Positions 16,232-25,959 are shown, counted from the stretch's first letter. The stretch: DNA of 64,000 bases from Clostridiales bacterium (GCA_016342415.1 JAEIOD010000022.1:1-64000), one strand, 5' to 3'. Translations and numbers: made by a program. Notes: generated by a model not told the origin, from the sequence alone.

Positions 16232-17410
16232 ATGAAAATTAGAGAATTAGATAATGAATTCTTAATCGGTTTGAAAGATAAGTATTTATTGACAAATGAG
16301 ATGGGAATGAGAATAATTTCATTATTAGATGAGACAAGGTCGGTTGAATTAACAATTGAGAGGGTGAAATCAATAGCTAACATAGACTATGAAACAGCAA
16401 AAAAATGGGTTGAAATGTCTAACAAATGGATATATCATTTTCCAGAAATCTCTGATATTCCGTTAGATTTAAGACTACCAATGAAAGTTCAATGGCGGAT
16501 GACTCAAAATTGTAACTTGTTTTGCAAACATTGTTATAACATGAATTCAGGTAAGAAAACAATTGATACTCATAATCATATAATGGGTATTGTAAACAAA
16601 TTAATTGAAGCCGATATTATGGAAGTAACTCTAACTGGTGGTGAAATTCTAACAATTCCATTTATTGATGAAGTATTTCAGAAGTTATTAGATAATGACG
16701 TATACATTAATATTTATACTAATGCAATTTTGTTAGACGAGCACATTGATATTCTATCAATGAATAAAGAACAATTTAAAATTTTTACTAGTATTGATGG
16801 AGTTAAAGAAGATCATGATCGTATTAGAGGTATAGGATCATACGATAAAACTATGAAAAATATTGAACTAGCTATTTCAAAAGGTTGCGATATTCAGACA
16901 AACACTGTGATAAATGCAATCAACTATAAGGAAATTCCAAGAGTTGTTAGTATATTAACTTCTGTTGGTGTAAAATCTCTTCAATTTTCTTATACAGTCA
17001 TTGAAGGAAATGCAAAAGTTAATAATGATGAACTTCAAATGACACGAGACATGTATGATGAAATTAGTAATATTATGAAAAACATTAACGAAAAATCCAA
17101 AGATGATGTTAAAGTTTTTTTTGAGAATTATCATCTAAATGAACAAGATAATTCAAATGTTATCGATGATTTTGATAAACCATGGAGATGCACTGCTGGC
17201 GAAACAAGATTTACTATCATTGAAAATGGTGATGTAATAGCCTGTCCTTACTTCCCAGAATTCAAACTAGGAAATATTGGACAAAATAGTATCGAAGAAA
17301 TATGGAATTCGGAACTGAAATCAAAATTTGTAGACTTTAGAGACAAGAACAGCAGTGGAAATAAGTGTGCAGCACTTGTTAGGGGAAAGGTAGTGACAAA
17401 TATTATTTAG
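16232..17410 (+). CDS. Radical SAM/SPASM maturase with PqqD-like N-terminal domain
   Basis: This 392-residue protein follows AAGGAG. Residues about 1-75 ('FLIGLKDKYLLTNEMGMRII' onward) resemble a PqqD-like RiPP recognition element. The radical SAM core has C94, C98 and C101 ('NCNLFCKHC') and 'VTLTGGEIL'. The SPASM part has 'WRCTAGETRFTIIENGDVIA' with a Cys just after it. It ends with a single Cys ('NKCAALVRG') instead of the usual closing CXXC, so its auxiliary site is reduced. The fused recognition domain strongly supports peptide substrates for the whole locus. A 44-aa ORF follows in the same frame. Confidence 0.8.
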   Translation: MKIRELDNEFLIGLKDKYLLTNEMGMRIISLLDETRSVELTIERVKSIANIDYETAKKWVEMSNKWIYHFPEISDIPLDLRLPMKVQWRMTQNCNLFCKHCYNMNSGKKTIDTHNHIMGIVNKLIEADIMEVTLTGGEILTIPFIDEVFQKLLDNDVYINIYTNAILLDEHIDILSMNKEQFKIFTSIDGVKEDHDRIRGIGSYDKTMKNIELAISKGCDIQTNTVINAINYKEIPRVVSILTSVGVKSLQFSYTVIEGNAKVNNDELQMTRDMYDEISNIMKNINEKSKDDVKVFFENYHLNEQDNSNVIDDFDKPWRCTAGETRFTIIENGDVIACPYFPEFKLGNIGQNSIEEIWNSELKSKFVDFRDKNSSGNKCAALVRGKVVTNII

Positions 17411-17419
17411 GAGGGGTTT

Positions 17420-17554
17420 ATGTCTAAAAAAACTATTATAGATAATCAAGCACCAAAGATTAGTAGACTAAGTTCAGTATATACACATTGCAAAATAATA
17501 AAGAATGGAGTTTATATAGATGAAAATCAAAAGAGAATCAAAGAGAAAAAATGA
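17420..17554 (+). CDS. 44-aa basic peptide ORF, possible second precursor or accessory peptide
   Basis: The ORF has a strong AGGAGGGG site and lies 9 nt after the radical SAM stop, in the same reading frame. It overlaps the ABC ATPase start by 35 nt. The protein is basic, has one Cys ('VYTHCKIIKNG') and no signal peptide. It may be a second substrate, a small accessory protein or a translational coupler for the transporter gene. No family is recognised. Confidence 0.5.
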   Translation: MSKKTIIDNQAPKISRLSSVYTHCKIIKNGVYIDENQKRIKEKK

Positions 17555-18509
17555 CATTAATTATATAGAATTCACAGGTGTAAGTAAAACATATAAAGTC
17601 AAAACATCTGAAAAGGGATTAAAAAGTGCGATAAGCGGATTGTTTAATCCACAATATAAGTATGTAAATGCAGTAAAGGATATTAACCTTAAAGTAGAAA
17701 AAGGTGAAACAATTGGATTAATTGGATTAAATGGCGCTGGCAAGACAACAACTTTAAAGATGTTATCTGGATTGATTCATCCCTCTGAGGGAAAAATCAA
17801 TGCTTACGGACACAATCCGTGGAAAAAAGAAAAAAGTTTCTTAAAAAAAATTGGACTAATCTCTGGAATGAAAAATCAACTGTGGTTAGACATACCAGCA
17901 ATTGATTCCTTTGAAATAGAAAAAGCTATTTATAAAATTGATGAAAAGGATTATATTTCCAGATTAGATTACTTAGTTGCCGCTTTCAATGTTGAGAATT
18001 TACTTAATATCCCTGTTAGAAAGTTATCATTAGGTGAGAAAATGAAGATGGAACTTATTTTAGTACTCTTACATAATCCAGAGATTTTGCTGTTAGATGA
18101 ACCAACAATAGGATTAGATATTATTGCTCAAGAGAACCTGAGAAATATGTTGGAGAAGTATAAAACTGATAATTACTGTACGACTATCATAACTAGTCAT
18201 AATATGAAAGATATTGAGTCTATATGTGAACGCGTTCTGTTAATACATAATGGAAGTATAGTTTATGACGGGACCATCAATCAATTGAAAAAACAGATGT
18301 GCTCAAAGGTAGTAATTATTGAGAATGTACCAATCACACAGCTTACAGATTATGGAAAGGTTAAGAAGATTAATGGAAAAGTTGGAATGCTTGTAGAAGA
18401 TCCCAAAGTAAAAGAATTAATTGATGATCTGGAAAATAAATTTACTGGAATCAAACTTAGGATAGAGGATGTTGATTTTGAGGAAGCCGTAAGTGCTTTT
18501 ATTAGTTGA
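17520..18509 (+). CDS. ABC transporter ATPase (ABC-2/YadG-like exporter)
   Basis: This 329-residue protein starts at an ATG with GGAG 9-10 nt upstream. It has Walker A 'GLNGAGKTTT' (about residue 69), signature 'LSLGEKMKM', Walker B 'ILLLDEPTIGLD' and an H-loop 'ITSHN'. The N-terminal part ('VSKTYKVKTSEKGLKSAISG') is typical of ATPases that pair with PF06182-type permeases. Two such permeases follow. The likely role is export of, or self-protection against, the modified peptide made by the locus. Confidence 0.85.
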   Translation: MKIKRESKRKNDINYIEFTGVSKTYKVKTSEKGLKSAISGLFNPQYKYVNAVKDINLKVEKGETIGLIGLNGAGKTTTLKMLSGLIHPSEGKINAYGHNPWKKEKSFLKKIGLISGMKNQLWLDIPAIDSFEIEKAIYKIDEKDYISRLDYLVAAFNVENLLNIPVRKLSLGEKMKMELILVLLHNPEILLLDEPTIGLDIIAQENLRNMLEKYKTDNYCTTIITSHNMKDIESICERVLLIHNGSIVYDGTINQLKKQMCSKVVIIENVPITQLTDYGKVKKINGKVGMLVEDPKVKELIDDLENKFTGIKLRIEDVDFEEAVSAFIS

Positions 18510-18520
18510 TGGAGGAAGAT

Positions 18521-19315
18521 ATGAGTCAAAAGGTTATTGTTGATACAATGATTAAGAAAAGTGTTATTTATAGAGGAAACTTCATAGCTAATACTGTATT
18601 TAGTCTCTTTCCATTAGCTGTTCAGTTTTTCTTGTGGAAAGCTATATTTGTAAGCTCTTCAAATGGAGAAATATCAGGTTTTACATTCAATACAGTTATC
18701 TTATACTTTATTATGGTATTAATTTTTAATGAAGCAACAAATCCAAGACAAATAGCTCGATCAGTATCAGATGATATCTTATCTGGGCAACTAAATAACC
18801 ATTTGCTGAAACCAGTATCATACTTTAGGATGAAATTTATTGAACATTTTGCAAATCGATTGACTAGTTTATCTGTTTTACTTCCTGTAATAGCAGTTGC
18901 AGTAGTGATTATATATAATGTAAATTTTTCTTTGCTTAACATTACTTTCTTTACTATATTTTTAGCGATTACTTTTATTTTCAATTTTTTTATTTACATG
19001 ATATTAGCAATTACCGTATTTTGGAGTGAAGAAAGTAGTAATCTTATGGATCTTTGGAGACAAGTTGGAGGCGTGCTATCGGGAGCATATTTTCCTTTGA
19101 GTTTATTACCATTTGCAGTTAGTAAATATGTTTTATTATTGCCATTTAAATATACAACTTATTACCCAATTGCAATAATATTAAATGGAAAAGCTACTTT
19201 TAATGAAATGTTGATGGCAACACTTGTTTATTCTATTTGGACCATTGTCTTATATAGTCTAGTTAAAATTATATGGAATAAAGGTATTTTAAAGTATTCA
19301 GCATATGGCATGTAA
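18521..19315 (+). CDS. ABC-2 family transporter permease (first)
   Basis: The protein has 264 residues from the ATG at 18521, which has GGAGG a few bases upstream; a TTG at 18506 overlapping the ATPase stop is less likely. There are six hydrophobic segments, starting 'GNFIANTVFSLFPLAVQFFL', and the conserved 'DDILSGQLNNHLLKP' loop found in PF06182 permeases. It is partnered with the ATPase before it and the permease after it. Confidence 0.8.
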   Translation: MSQKVIVDTMIKKSVIYRGNFIANTVFSLFPLAVQFFLWKAIFVSSSNGEISGFTFNTVILYFIMVLIFNEATNPRQIARSVSDDILSGQLNNHLLKPVSYFRMKFIEHFANRLTSLSVLLPVIAVAVVIIYNVNFSLLNITFFTIFLAITFIFNFFIYMILAITVFWSEESSNLMDLWRQVGGVLSGAYFPLSLLPFAVSKYVLLLPFKYTTYYPIAIILNGKATFNEMLMATLVYSIWTIVLYSLVKIIWNKGILKYSAYGM

Positions 19316-19325
19316 AGGAGTATAA

Positions 19326-20093
19326 ATGTTTAATTTAGATTTAATAAAAAAAATTATTCAAAATAGTGTTAAAAGAGAAATGATGTTTAGATTTAATATT
19401 GTGATGTGTTTTTTACTATTCTTCATAGGGTATAGTATTGAAATTTTATATTTTTACTCGATTTATGACAAAGTAGAATTTATAAATGGATGGTCTCAGT
19501 ATGAGTTGTTTAGTTTGTTAGGGGTAATATTTGTTATTGACTCACTCTTTTTCGGATTGATTTTCTTCAATGTATTGAGAATTCCTTTCATGGTTAAAAG
19601 ATATGAATTAGATTCGATAATATTAAAACCTGTAAATAGCTTATTCTATTTATCCACCAAATCAATAAACCTTGGATATTTACTTGGTGTTGTACCTGGT
19701 ATTATCATAATTTCATATTCACTTGTCAGCCTGAATATAAATGTGAGTTGGTATCAATTGATTTATTTCTTTATGTTTCTGATAAATTCTTTATTGATCC
19801 TAAGTTCAATTTTTATTATCTTCATTTCGACAACTCTTTATTTAGTAAAAGTAGACGGAATGATAAGTATGTTTTGGTCAATTGCAAATTTTGGGAAAAA
19901 ACCTGGAAGCATATATCCAATGTTGCTAAAGCAACTCCTTCTCTTTGTTATGCCAATGTTAGTTGTTTATAATATACCAAGCGAAATTTTATTTGGAAAA
20001 TTTTATAGTCCATTGTACTTTATATTCCCAATTATTATTGTATTTGTTGCTAATATATTTTGGAATTTTGGGTTGAAAAAGTATTATGCATAA
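19326..20093 (+). CDS. ABC-2 family transporter permease (second)
   Basis: This 255-residue protein has six predicted membrane helices and the loop 'KRYELDSIILKPVNSLFYL', which matches the 'LSGQLNNHLLKP' loop of the preceding permease. The two are therefore paralogs of the PF06182 type and form a heterodimer with the ATPase. AAGGAG precedes the ATG. Confidence 0.8.
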   Translation: MFNLDLIKKIIQNSVKREMMFRFNIVMCFLLFFIGYSIEILYFYSIYDKVEFINGWSQYELFSLLGVIFVIDSLFFGLIFFNVLRIPFMVKRYELDSIILKPVNSLFYLSTKSINLGYLLGVVPGIIIISYSLVSLNINVSWYQLIYFFMFLINSLLILSSIFIIFISTTLYLVKVDGMISMFWSIANFGKKPGSIYPMLLKQLLLFVMPMLVVYNIPSEILFGKFYSPLYFIFPIIIVFVANIFWNFGLKKYYA

Positions 20094-20109
20094 TTTAAAA
20101 GGAGAAAAT

Positions 20110-20892
20110 ATGGGTTATTGCAACACAGTACAGGAGTTTATGAGTTGTATAGCTACAAAGTATGACATGATATGTCATCCTAATACAAGTCAAAGGATTG
20201 ATTATTTAAGTAATAAAATTAGAAATAGTGTTAATAAGGAAGAAATATCAGTTTTAGATTTAACCTGTTCTACTGGAGAAACAACTATAGCTTTAAATAG
20301 ATCTGGATTTAAGACAACAGGAATAGATTATTCCAAAGGAATGATTGAAGTCGCTAGATCAAAAACAACTCAATCAGATATGTTTATTAAGATGAATATT
20401 ATAGAGAATTGCTTAGAAACGAAAAAATTCGAGGTAGTATATTTTAATAGTTCAATATGGATAAATAATATGAAAGATTTAAGAACTGTACTTGGAAATG
20501 CATCTAAAGTAATAAAGGAAGATGGAATTTTGATTTTAGATTTACCCAACAGTAGTAATTTTATTTCAAATTACTCACAATATCATTCAAAGATGAGCAA
20601 TTATGATAATGGTATAATTTTTAGAAATGTAAAATTCTCAGATCCATCTAGCATAAGAGATAAGACAATAGATGTAAATCAAACATTTTGCATAGTTGAT
20701 AGAAAAAATCAGAAATCATACGCTTATTCTTGTGATTTCCAATTTAGATTCCATGATAAGAATGAACTTAATGCTATTATGACTGAGATCGGTTTTTTTA
20801 ATGTTTCGTGTTCTTATGACTATAATGTCAAGAATCAAGCCGGTGGACAAAACATTCAATTAGTTTATTCGAGGAGAAAATGTGATTCTTAA
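20110..20892 (+). CDS. Class I SAM-dependent methyltransferase
   Basis: The protein has 260 residues from the ATG at 20110. It is chosen over an ATG at 20086 because AAAGGAG lies just upstream and the shorter start avoids overlap with the permease. Motif I is 'VLDLTCSTGETTIAL' and the acidic post-I residue is in 'TTGIDYSKGMIEVA'. It resembles UbiE/Methyltransf_25-type enzymes. Within this cluster it may O- or N-methylate the peptide, for example its terminus; this is inferred. The motif I Gly is partly replaced (DLTCSTG rather than DxGxGxG). Confidence 0.8.
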   Translation: MGYCNTVQEFMSCIATKYDMICHPNTSQRIDYLSNKIRNSVNKEEISVLDLTCSTGETTIALNRSGFKTTGIDYSKGMIEVARSKTTQSDMFIKMNIIENCLETKKFEVVYFNSSIWINNMKDLRTVLGNASKVIKEDGILILDLPNSSNFISNYSQYHSKMSNYDNGIIFRNVKFSDPSSIRDKTIDVNQTFCIVDRKNQKSYAYSCDFQFRFHDKNELNAIMTEIGFFNVSCSYDYNVKNQAGGQNIQLVYSRRKCDS

Positions 20893-23572
20893 TAATTTTA
20901 ATCCAGAGGATGGAGCATTCAGTGAATTTATTTGTCCGATTTCAGGATGTAGAATCTACTATAATGCGGGAAATGATAGGGAATTTAGTTTTAATATAAC
21001 ATTTAAAACACCTACGTCGAATGATATGGGAATTCCTCATATTTTAGAGCATTCGATTTTTACAATTTATCAAAATGGTGAATCGTACAATTTGTTGAAT
21101 CGTGTGAGGAATGAAGCGATATGTAGTTTTGTTAACGCTGTAACTTTTCCAGATAAAACCTGCTACATGGCATCAACTCCATCAGAAGATTATTTCATTG
21201 ATATATTAGGTGTATTTCTCGATAATTTACTGAATCCAAACATTTTAAGCACTCAAAAAATATTTGATCAAGAAGCATGGAAAACAGTTGATAAAAGTGT
21301 TATCGGTGGAATAGTATACAATGAAATGGTAGATGTGTTAAAATCTGATTTCCAGGTATTATTTCGAGGGATTTTTAAGAGTTTATTTCCTGATAATAGT
21401 TATCAGTTTTCAGCAGCTGGTTTACCCAAAGATATATTAAACTCAAAATATGAAGATTTGGTTGAATATCATAATAGCCATTACAGACTAGATAACTGCT
21501 ATATTGTACTTTCTGGGAATTTAAATATTGAAAATATAATAAAATTAGTTGAAGAAAAAACTATTATTAGAGAAAATAATATAACAAATAATGTTGGCCA
21601 AGTATCAACTGTTACAAATTTTAAGGAGTCAAGTATTCTAAGATATAAAAGTGATAGTAAACATTATATATGTTTCAATTTTATAGCTGGATCGGTTCAC
21701 AATAAAAGCGATTATTACGGAATTGAAGTTTTGAGAAGAGGCTTTGAATCTTATAAAGACAGATTGTTATATAGTAGTCTAAAAAAAATTAGCGATACTA
21801 TTGAGTTAAATACATACTTTATTAATTCGATAAGTCATTATCCATTTGGTTTCATAATATCATCAGATGAAGAATTAAATGACTTAGAGATATATGATTG
21901 TATTAAGAGTTTCATTTTGAGTATTCTAAAGAATGGTTTTTCAGGTAATGAAATAGATTTTATTATTGATAAAATGAGATTTGCAACTAAGTTTTCAAAT
22001 TATAATTTTTATCCAACCTCATTGAAAGAGAGTATCAGAGTTCTCGAAAGTGCACTTTATGATTATGAAGCAAATCGCTTTGTAAATTCAGAAGTACATT
22101 TAGATCATTTACTATTCCATAGAAGGCATAAATATTTTGAGGAGAAAATAGGAGAATTATTGAATAAAATGAGTATAGATGAAGTCATCTATCACGATAT
22201 TGAGAAGGGAGTAAATACTAAGAGCATCAATCCGAATACACAACAGACCAAAAAAAAATATGACGATGAATCCATTTTCAGAGAGTATAGATTATCGGAT
22301 TGGGCTAATGTATTTCCCATCATGAATAACAAGAATAAACTAATAAATCATAACACTTATTATAAGTATTCAAAATTCAATGGAAGTAATTACTTTGAGT
22401 TGACTTATGAATTTGACATATCAGATTTTACTGATGATAAACTTGTGTTTGTTAAGCTCCTAACCAAAGTGTTGTTCGAAGTTAAAACAAATAAACAATC
22501 TGTTAAAGAGATAATGGATTTTAAATCTAAATATCTTAATGAGTTAAAATGCGGTATCGAGTTTGATACTGATTCTGCAGAAAAAACATTCTATATCACT
22601 GTGAATTCCAATAACTGCTTCTATACTATTGTCAAAGAGTTTATCCTTGAAGTAATATTCAGTTCGGATGTTGGATACAGTTTAGAAAGTAGCAAAAAAA
22701 TAAAACAAATTATTAATGAGAATTATGGTTTTCTTAATAATAATATGCATATTGTTCTGGGTAATCATGCAAATTCTTTTGACTATTTACTTCAGTTTCA
22801 AAAAGATTTAACAGAAGGGATAGGCTATTTTAAAGTTCTAGAAAGTTTCAAAATGTCCAATTCCCAATGTTGGAAATCGATATTAGACAGCCTAAAATCA
22901 GTAATAAAGAATGATTTGAGAAAATGTAGTTTTAATAAAATTATAACTAACAAGAACTCTGATTTTATCTATGAGAAAAAGGCTAATAAAATTATAGATT
23001 ATGATGCTAATTATCAAAGTGATTATCATTTCATGAAATTTAAATCATTAGATAAAATATTAGAATGGAATAAAAAAGACCAATATTACTATATGCATAT
23101 CAATTCGAACTTAGGTTCTTCTTTGCTCCGTATACATTTTTGTCACGTTGAAGATCTTAAATACTCAGAGTTAATTATAGTTGAAACTATGATGTCAGAA
23201 TTGTTTAGCAAAGAGTATAGAGAAAATGGTGTTTATGGTTATTATACTAGGGTGCATAGTGATAAATCAATTTCGCTTCAAACATATAGAGATCCACAAC
23301 CTCTAAACATATTAGATTTTAAAGGGAAATTAATAGAGTATCTTTATGATTATGAAATTGGAAATATAAAGAGATTTATACCTAGTATTATTAATAAGTT
23401 CAATGATTTTAAATCTAGTAAAAAGGAATTATTATTTGGTACAATAAATTCTCAAATAACAGAAATGTGTAATGCTGATTCAATGTCAATGGATAAAAGA
23501 ATAAAAACGATATTATTGTCTCAAAATTTAGACACAATACAAGCTACAATATTCTTTCCTGAAAGCAAGTAG
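20882..23572 (+). CDS. M16C-like zinc metallopeptidase (PreP/Cym1-like), candidate leader protease
   Basis: This 896-residue protein has a GTG start overlapping the methyltransferase stop, with GAGGAG upstream. The inverted zinc motif HXXEH is present (H53, E56, H57 in 'IPHILEHSIF'), and E148 in 'GIVYNEMVD' lies at the distance seen in presequence proteases. The length, about 900 residues in one chain, fits M16C enzymes that degrade or trim unstructured peptides in a closed chamber. No signal peptide is seen, so it acts inside the cell. In a RiPP locus it is the natural candidate for leader removal. Confidence 0.85.
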   Translation: MILNNFNPEDGAFSEFICPISGCRIYYNAGNDREFSFNITFKTPTSNDMGIPHILEHSIFTIYQNGESYNLLNRVRNEAICSFVNAVTFPDKTCYMASTPSEDYFIDILGVFLDNLLNPNILSTQKIFDQEAWKTVDKSVIGGIVYNEMVDVLKSDFQVLFRGIFKSLFPDNSYQFSAAGLPKDILNSKYEDLVEYHNSHYRLDNCYIVLSGNLNIENIIKLVEEKTIIRENNITNNVGQVSTVTNFKESSILRYKSDSKHYICFNFIAGSVHNKSDYYGIEVLRRGFESYKDRLLYSSLKKISDTIELNTYFINSISHYPFGFIISSDEELNDLEIYDCIKSFILSILKNGFSGNEIDFIIDKMRFATKFSNYNFYPTSLKESIRVLESALYDYEANRFVNSEVHLDHLLFHRRHKYFEEKIGELLNKMSIDEVIYHDIEKGVNTKSINPNTQQTKKKYDDESIFREYRLSDWANVFPIMNNKNKLINHNTYYKYSKFNGSNYFELTYEFDISDFTDDKLVFVKLLTKVLFEVKTNKQSVKEIMDFKSKYLNELKCGIEFDTDSAEKTFYITVNSNNCFYTIVKEFILEVIFSSDVGYSLESSKKIKQIINENYGFLNNNMHIVLGNHANSFDYLLQFQKDLTEGIGYFKVLESFKMSNSQCWKSILDSLKSVIKNDLRKCSFNKIITNKNSDFIYEKKANKIIDYDANYQSDYHFMKFKSLDKILEWNKKDQYYYMHINSNLGSSLLRIHFCHVEDLKYSELIIVETMMSELFSKEYRENGVYGYYTRVHSDKSISLQTYRDPQPLNILDFKGKLIEYLYDYEIGNIKRFIPSIINKFNDFKSSKKELLFGTINSQITEMCNADSMSMDKRIKTILLSQNLDTIQATIFFPESK

Positions 23573-23611
23573 TATATTGTGTATAAAAATTATTATGAAT
23601 TGGAGTATAGA

Positions 23612-25621
23612 ATGAAGAATAATAACGAAGTTAAGTTAATATTTCCACCTCATTGGTGTCCAACGCATCCCTATTTGAGCTTACCATGTTTAAAAGGATA
23701 TTTGGAAGAGCATGGTATACAATGCTCAATGAAAGATTTGAGTCTAGAATGTAATAATTTTATGTTGTCAAATAACTATCTGAGTCAACTATTGATGGAA
23801 AATAGTAATAGGTTTAATGAAAAGGAAAAAAAATTATATAGTAATATGATAAATGAGATAGATGATATTATTATTAAAATGTCAAATGATGATAATTTTT
23901 ATAATTCAACATTTTATAATTATGCAAAAAATATTATTGATTTAGCATATTCTTTTATTTCTATTTGTCATGAGAAATTAACTATTGAAAGAAACAATCT
24001 CAGATATGACATAGATATGAGATTTTCAGAAATTGATGAGATAGTTAATAATACTGAAGAAAATCTTTATTATAAAATATATGAAGACATTTTAGATACT
24101 GATGAGTTACTAAATTGTAAAGTAATAGGAATATCTTTGGTTTCTGAAGAACAATTAATTCCAAGTTTAATCCTGTGTAAATATATCAGGTCAATAAATG
24201 ACTCAATTCATATCTTTATTGGAGGTTCATATTTATCTAAAATGATAAATGATGAGAATTTGATATTACCTTTATATAACTATTTTGATACCATAATTAT
24301 TGATGAAGGTGAAAAAGCAGTCCTAAACTTGATTTCAGGATTGATAAACAATATTTCAAGTGCTTCTAGTTTAAAGAATATTATTGATAAGGAAAATTAT
24401 CAAAAAAAAGAATATATGTTATCAAGTGATTTCCACTGCTCGATGGAAAATTTACCAATTCCTGTTTTTGATGATTATAGTTCATTAAACTATTGGTCTC
24501 CTAAGAAAATCTTACCATATTTTATTTCAAGAAAATGCTATTGGAATAAATGTTCATTTTGCCAACATGATTCTGGATATGCAAATGGAACGACCTTTAA
24601 ATCATACGAGAAGATAAAATCGGAAATAACAACATATATTTTAGAGTATAAAACTGAAGTTATACACTTTATTGATTCAGCGATACCACCCAAATATATT
24701 TCTTCCATCTGCGATATCTTATTAGAAGAAAATTATAATATTACATGGTATTGTTATGTCCGTGCAGAAAAGGGATTTACACTAGATTTAGCAAAAAAAA
24801 TGAAAGAAGCAGGTTGTGTAAAGGTCTATATTGGAGTTGAATCATTTAGTGATGAAACATTAATATCTATGCAAAAAGGTGTTTCTAGTAAAGACATAAA
24901 AAATGCTTTGTTAAATTTCGATTGCGCTGGGATATGGACTCACTCGTTTATGATACATGGATTTCCAACGGAAAGAAGTGAAGATCAGATCAAGAATTTA
25001 ATCATGATAAACTCGATTAAAAACAGTCTCCATTCAATATCAGTAGGTAACTTTTTGCTAATGAGGAATACTTCAGTTCTATATAATAGGAGCGAATTCA
25101 ATATTAGTGGAATAGTAGAAAGTGACAAGTATTCGTCACATTTTGATTTTGAAAGATACGATCATGTCAATTTTGAAGATGCACAAGTTTATCAAAAACT
25201 ATACAATTCCTTAGTTCCTTCAACTCGCTTACTAAATAATACTATGATGCATAGAGATCATTTACCTATTTTATTATCAAAAATACCATTTGTCTTGGAG
25301 AAAAATAAAATTCAGGATTTTATAAACTCAGTTGATTCAACTAATCAGCTGTATAGTATAAACCAATATATTTTGATAAAGGAAGATAAGGAAAAAGCAG
25401 CAATATTAAATTGTTTTCTTAAATCAAGTGTAACGATTACACATGGGTGTTTGAACTTTTTGAATTCTAATATAGGCAAATTAATTACAAAAGAAATGTT
25501 TTTCTATTCAAAAAATATGATTAATCAGGAATTAATGCAAAAGGAAAAGGAATGGGAAAAAATAGTAGTAAATAAAGTGATTATTTGTCATAATGATTTG
25601 AGTTTAACTTATAATGATTAA
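23612..25621 (+). CDS. B12-binding-type radical SAM enzyme (3 of 3)
   Basis: The protein has 669 residues from the ATG at 23612, which has TTGGAG upstream; a GTG at 23579 lacks a ribosome site, and the shorter form aligns with the other two enzymes. The N-terminal cobalamin-like domain has 'KLIFPPHWCPTHPYLSLPCL' and 'IHIFIGGSYLS'. The cluster motif is C309, C314 and C317 ('KCYWNKCSFCQH'), followed by 'IHFIDSAIPP' and 'VKVYIGVESFSDETLI'. It is the last gene of the locus. Three divergent B12 radical SAM enzymes in one operon imply several distinct radical modifications. Confidence 0.75.
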   Translation: MKNNNEVKLIFPPHWCPTHPYLSLPCLKGYLEEHGIQCSMKDLSLECNNFMLSNNYLSQLLMENSNRFNEKEKKLYSNMINEIDDIIIKMSNDDNFYNSTFYNYAKNIIDLAYSFISICHEKLTIERNNLRYDIDMRFSEIDEIVNNTEENLYYKIYEDILDTDELLNCKVIGISLVSEEQLIPSLILCKYIRSINDSIHIFIGGSYLSKMINDENLILPLYNYFDTIIIDEGEKAVLNLISGLINNISSASSLKNIIDKENYQKKEYMLSSDFHCSMENLPIPVFDDYSSLNYWSPKKILPYFISRKCYWNKCSFCQHDSGYANGTTFKSYEKIKSEITTYILEYKTEVIHFIDSAIPPKYISSICDILLEENYNITWYCYVRAEKGFTLDLAKKMKEAGCVKVYIGVESFSDETLISMQKGVSSKDIKNALLNFDCAGIWTHSFMIHGFPTERSEDQIKNLIMINSIKNSLHSISVGNFLLMRNTSVLYNRSEFNISGIVESDKYSSHFDFERYDHVNFEDAQVYQKLYNSLVPSTRLLNNTMMHRDHLPILLSKIPFVLEKNKIQDFINSVDSTNQLYSINQYILIKEDKEKAAILNCFLKSSVTITHGCLNFLNSNIGKLITKEMFFYSKNMINQELMQKEKEWEKIVVNKVIICHNDLSLTYND

Positions 25622-25927
25622 AGAAACTACATAAAATATATTTACTCAACTGATTAATGACTTCAGGGAATGAGTAAAAGAAGATATTTTATTTTAGTAG
25701 TCATTACACTAATTAGAAGTAAAATGATAGAGTAATGGTAGATACTCTACCATTCTTTCACTACAAAACAGGATCGAGGATGAGCCATTATAATCAAACA
25801 AGATAATTATTGCTATGATTGCACTTAGATCTACATCCCAAGTTGAAGTAAATATCAGTGCAAATAAGTATGCCAACAGAATGCCAACAATAGACAAAAC
25901 TTTATATGTTAGAGTAAATTAACAAAG

Positions 25928-25959
25928 CTTGTAAATCTATTTAATTTACAGGTTTTTTT
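25928..25959 (+). terminator. Intrinsic terminator downstream of the RiPP locus
   Basis: The stem CTTGTAAAT/ATTTACAGG, with G-U pairs, is followed by seven T residues. It lies 300 nt after the third B12 radical SAM gene. Confidence 0.7.

Noticed and set aside
17408..17422. TAG read-through joining the SPASM maturase to the 44-aa ORF
   Set aside because: The two are in frame, but the ORF has its own strong ribosome site and ATG, and nothing suggests pyrrolysine or stop suppression.
25709..25897. Hydrophobic 62-aa - strand ORF downstream of the RiPP locus
   Set aside because: It has no ribosome site and crosses a hairpin and the TGCCAAC repeats; it is probably chance in AT-rich DNA.
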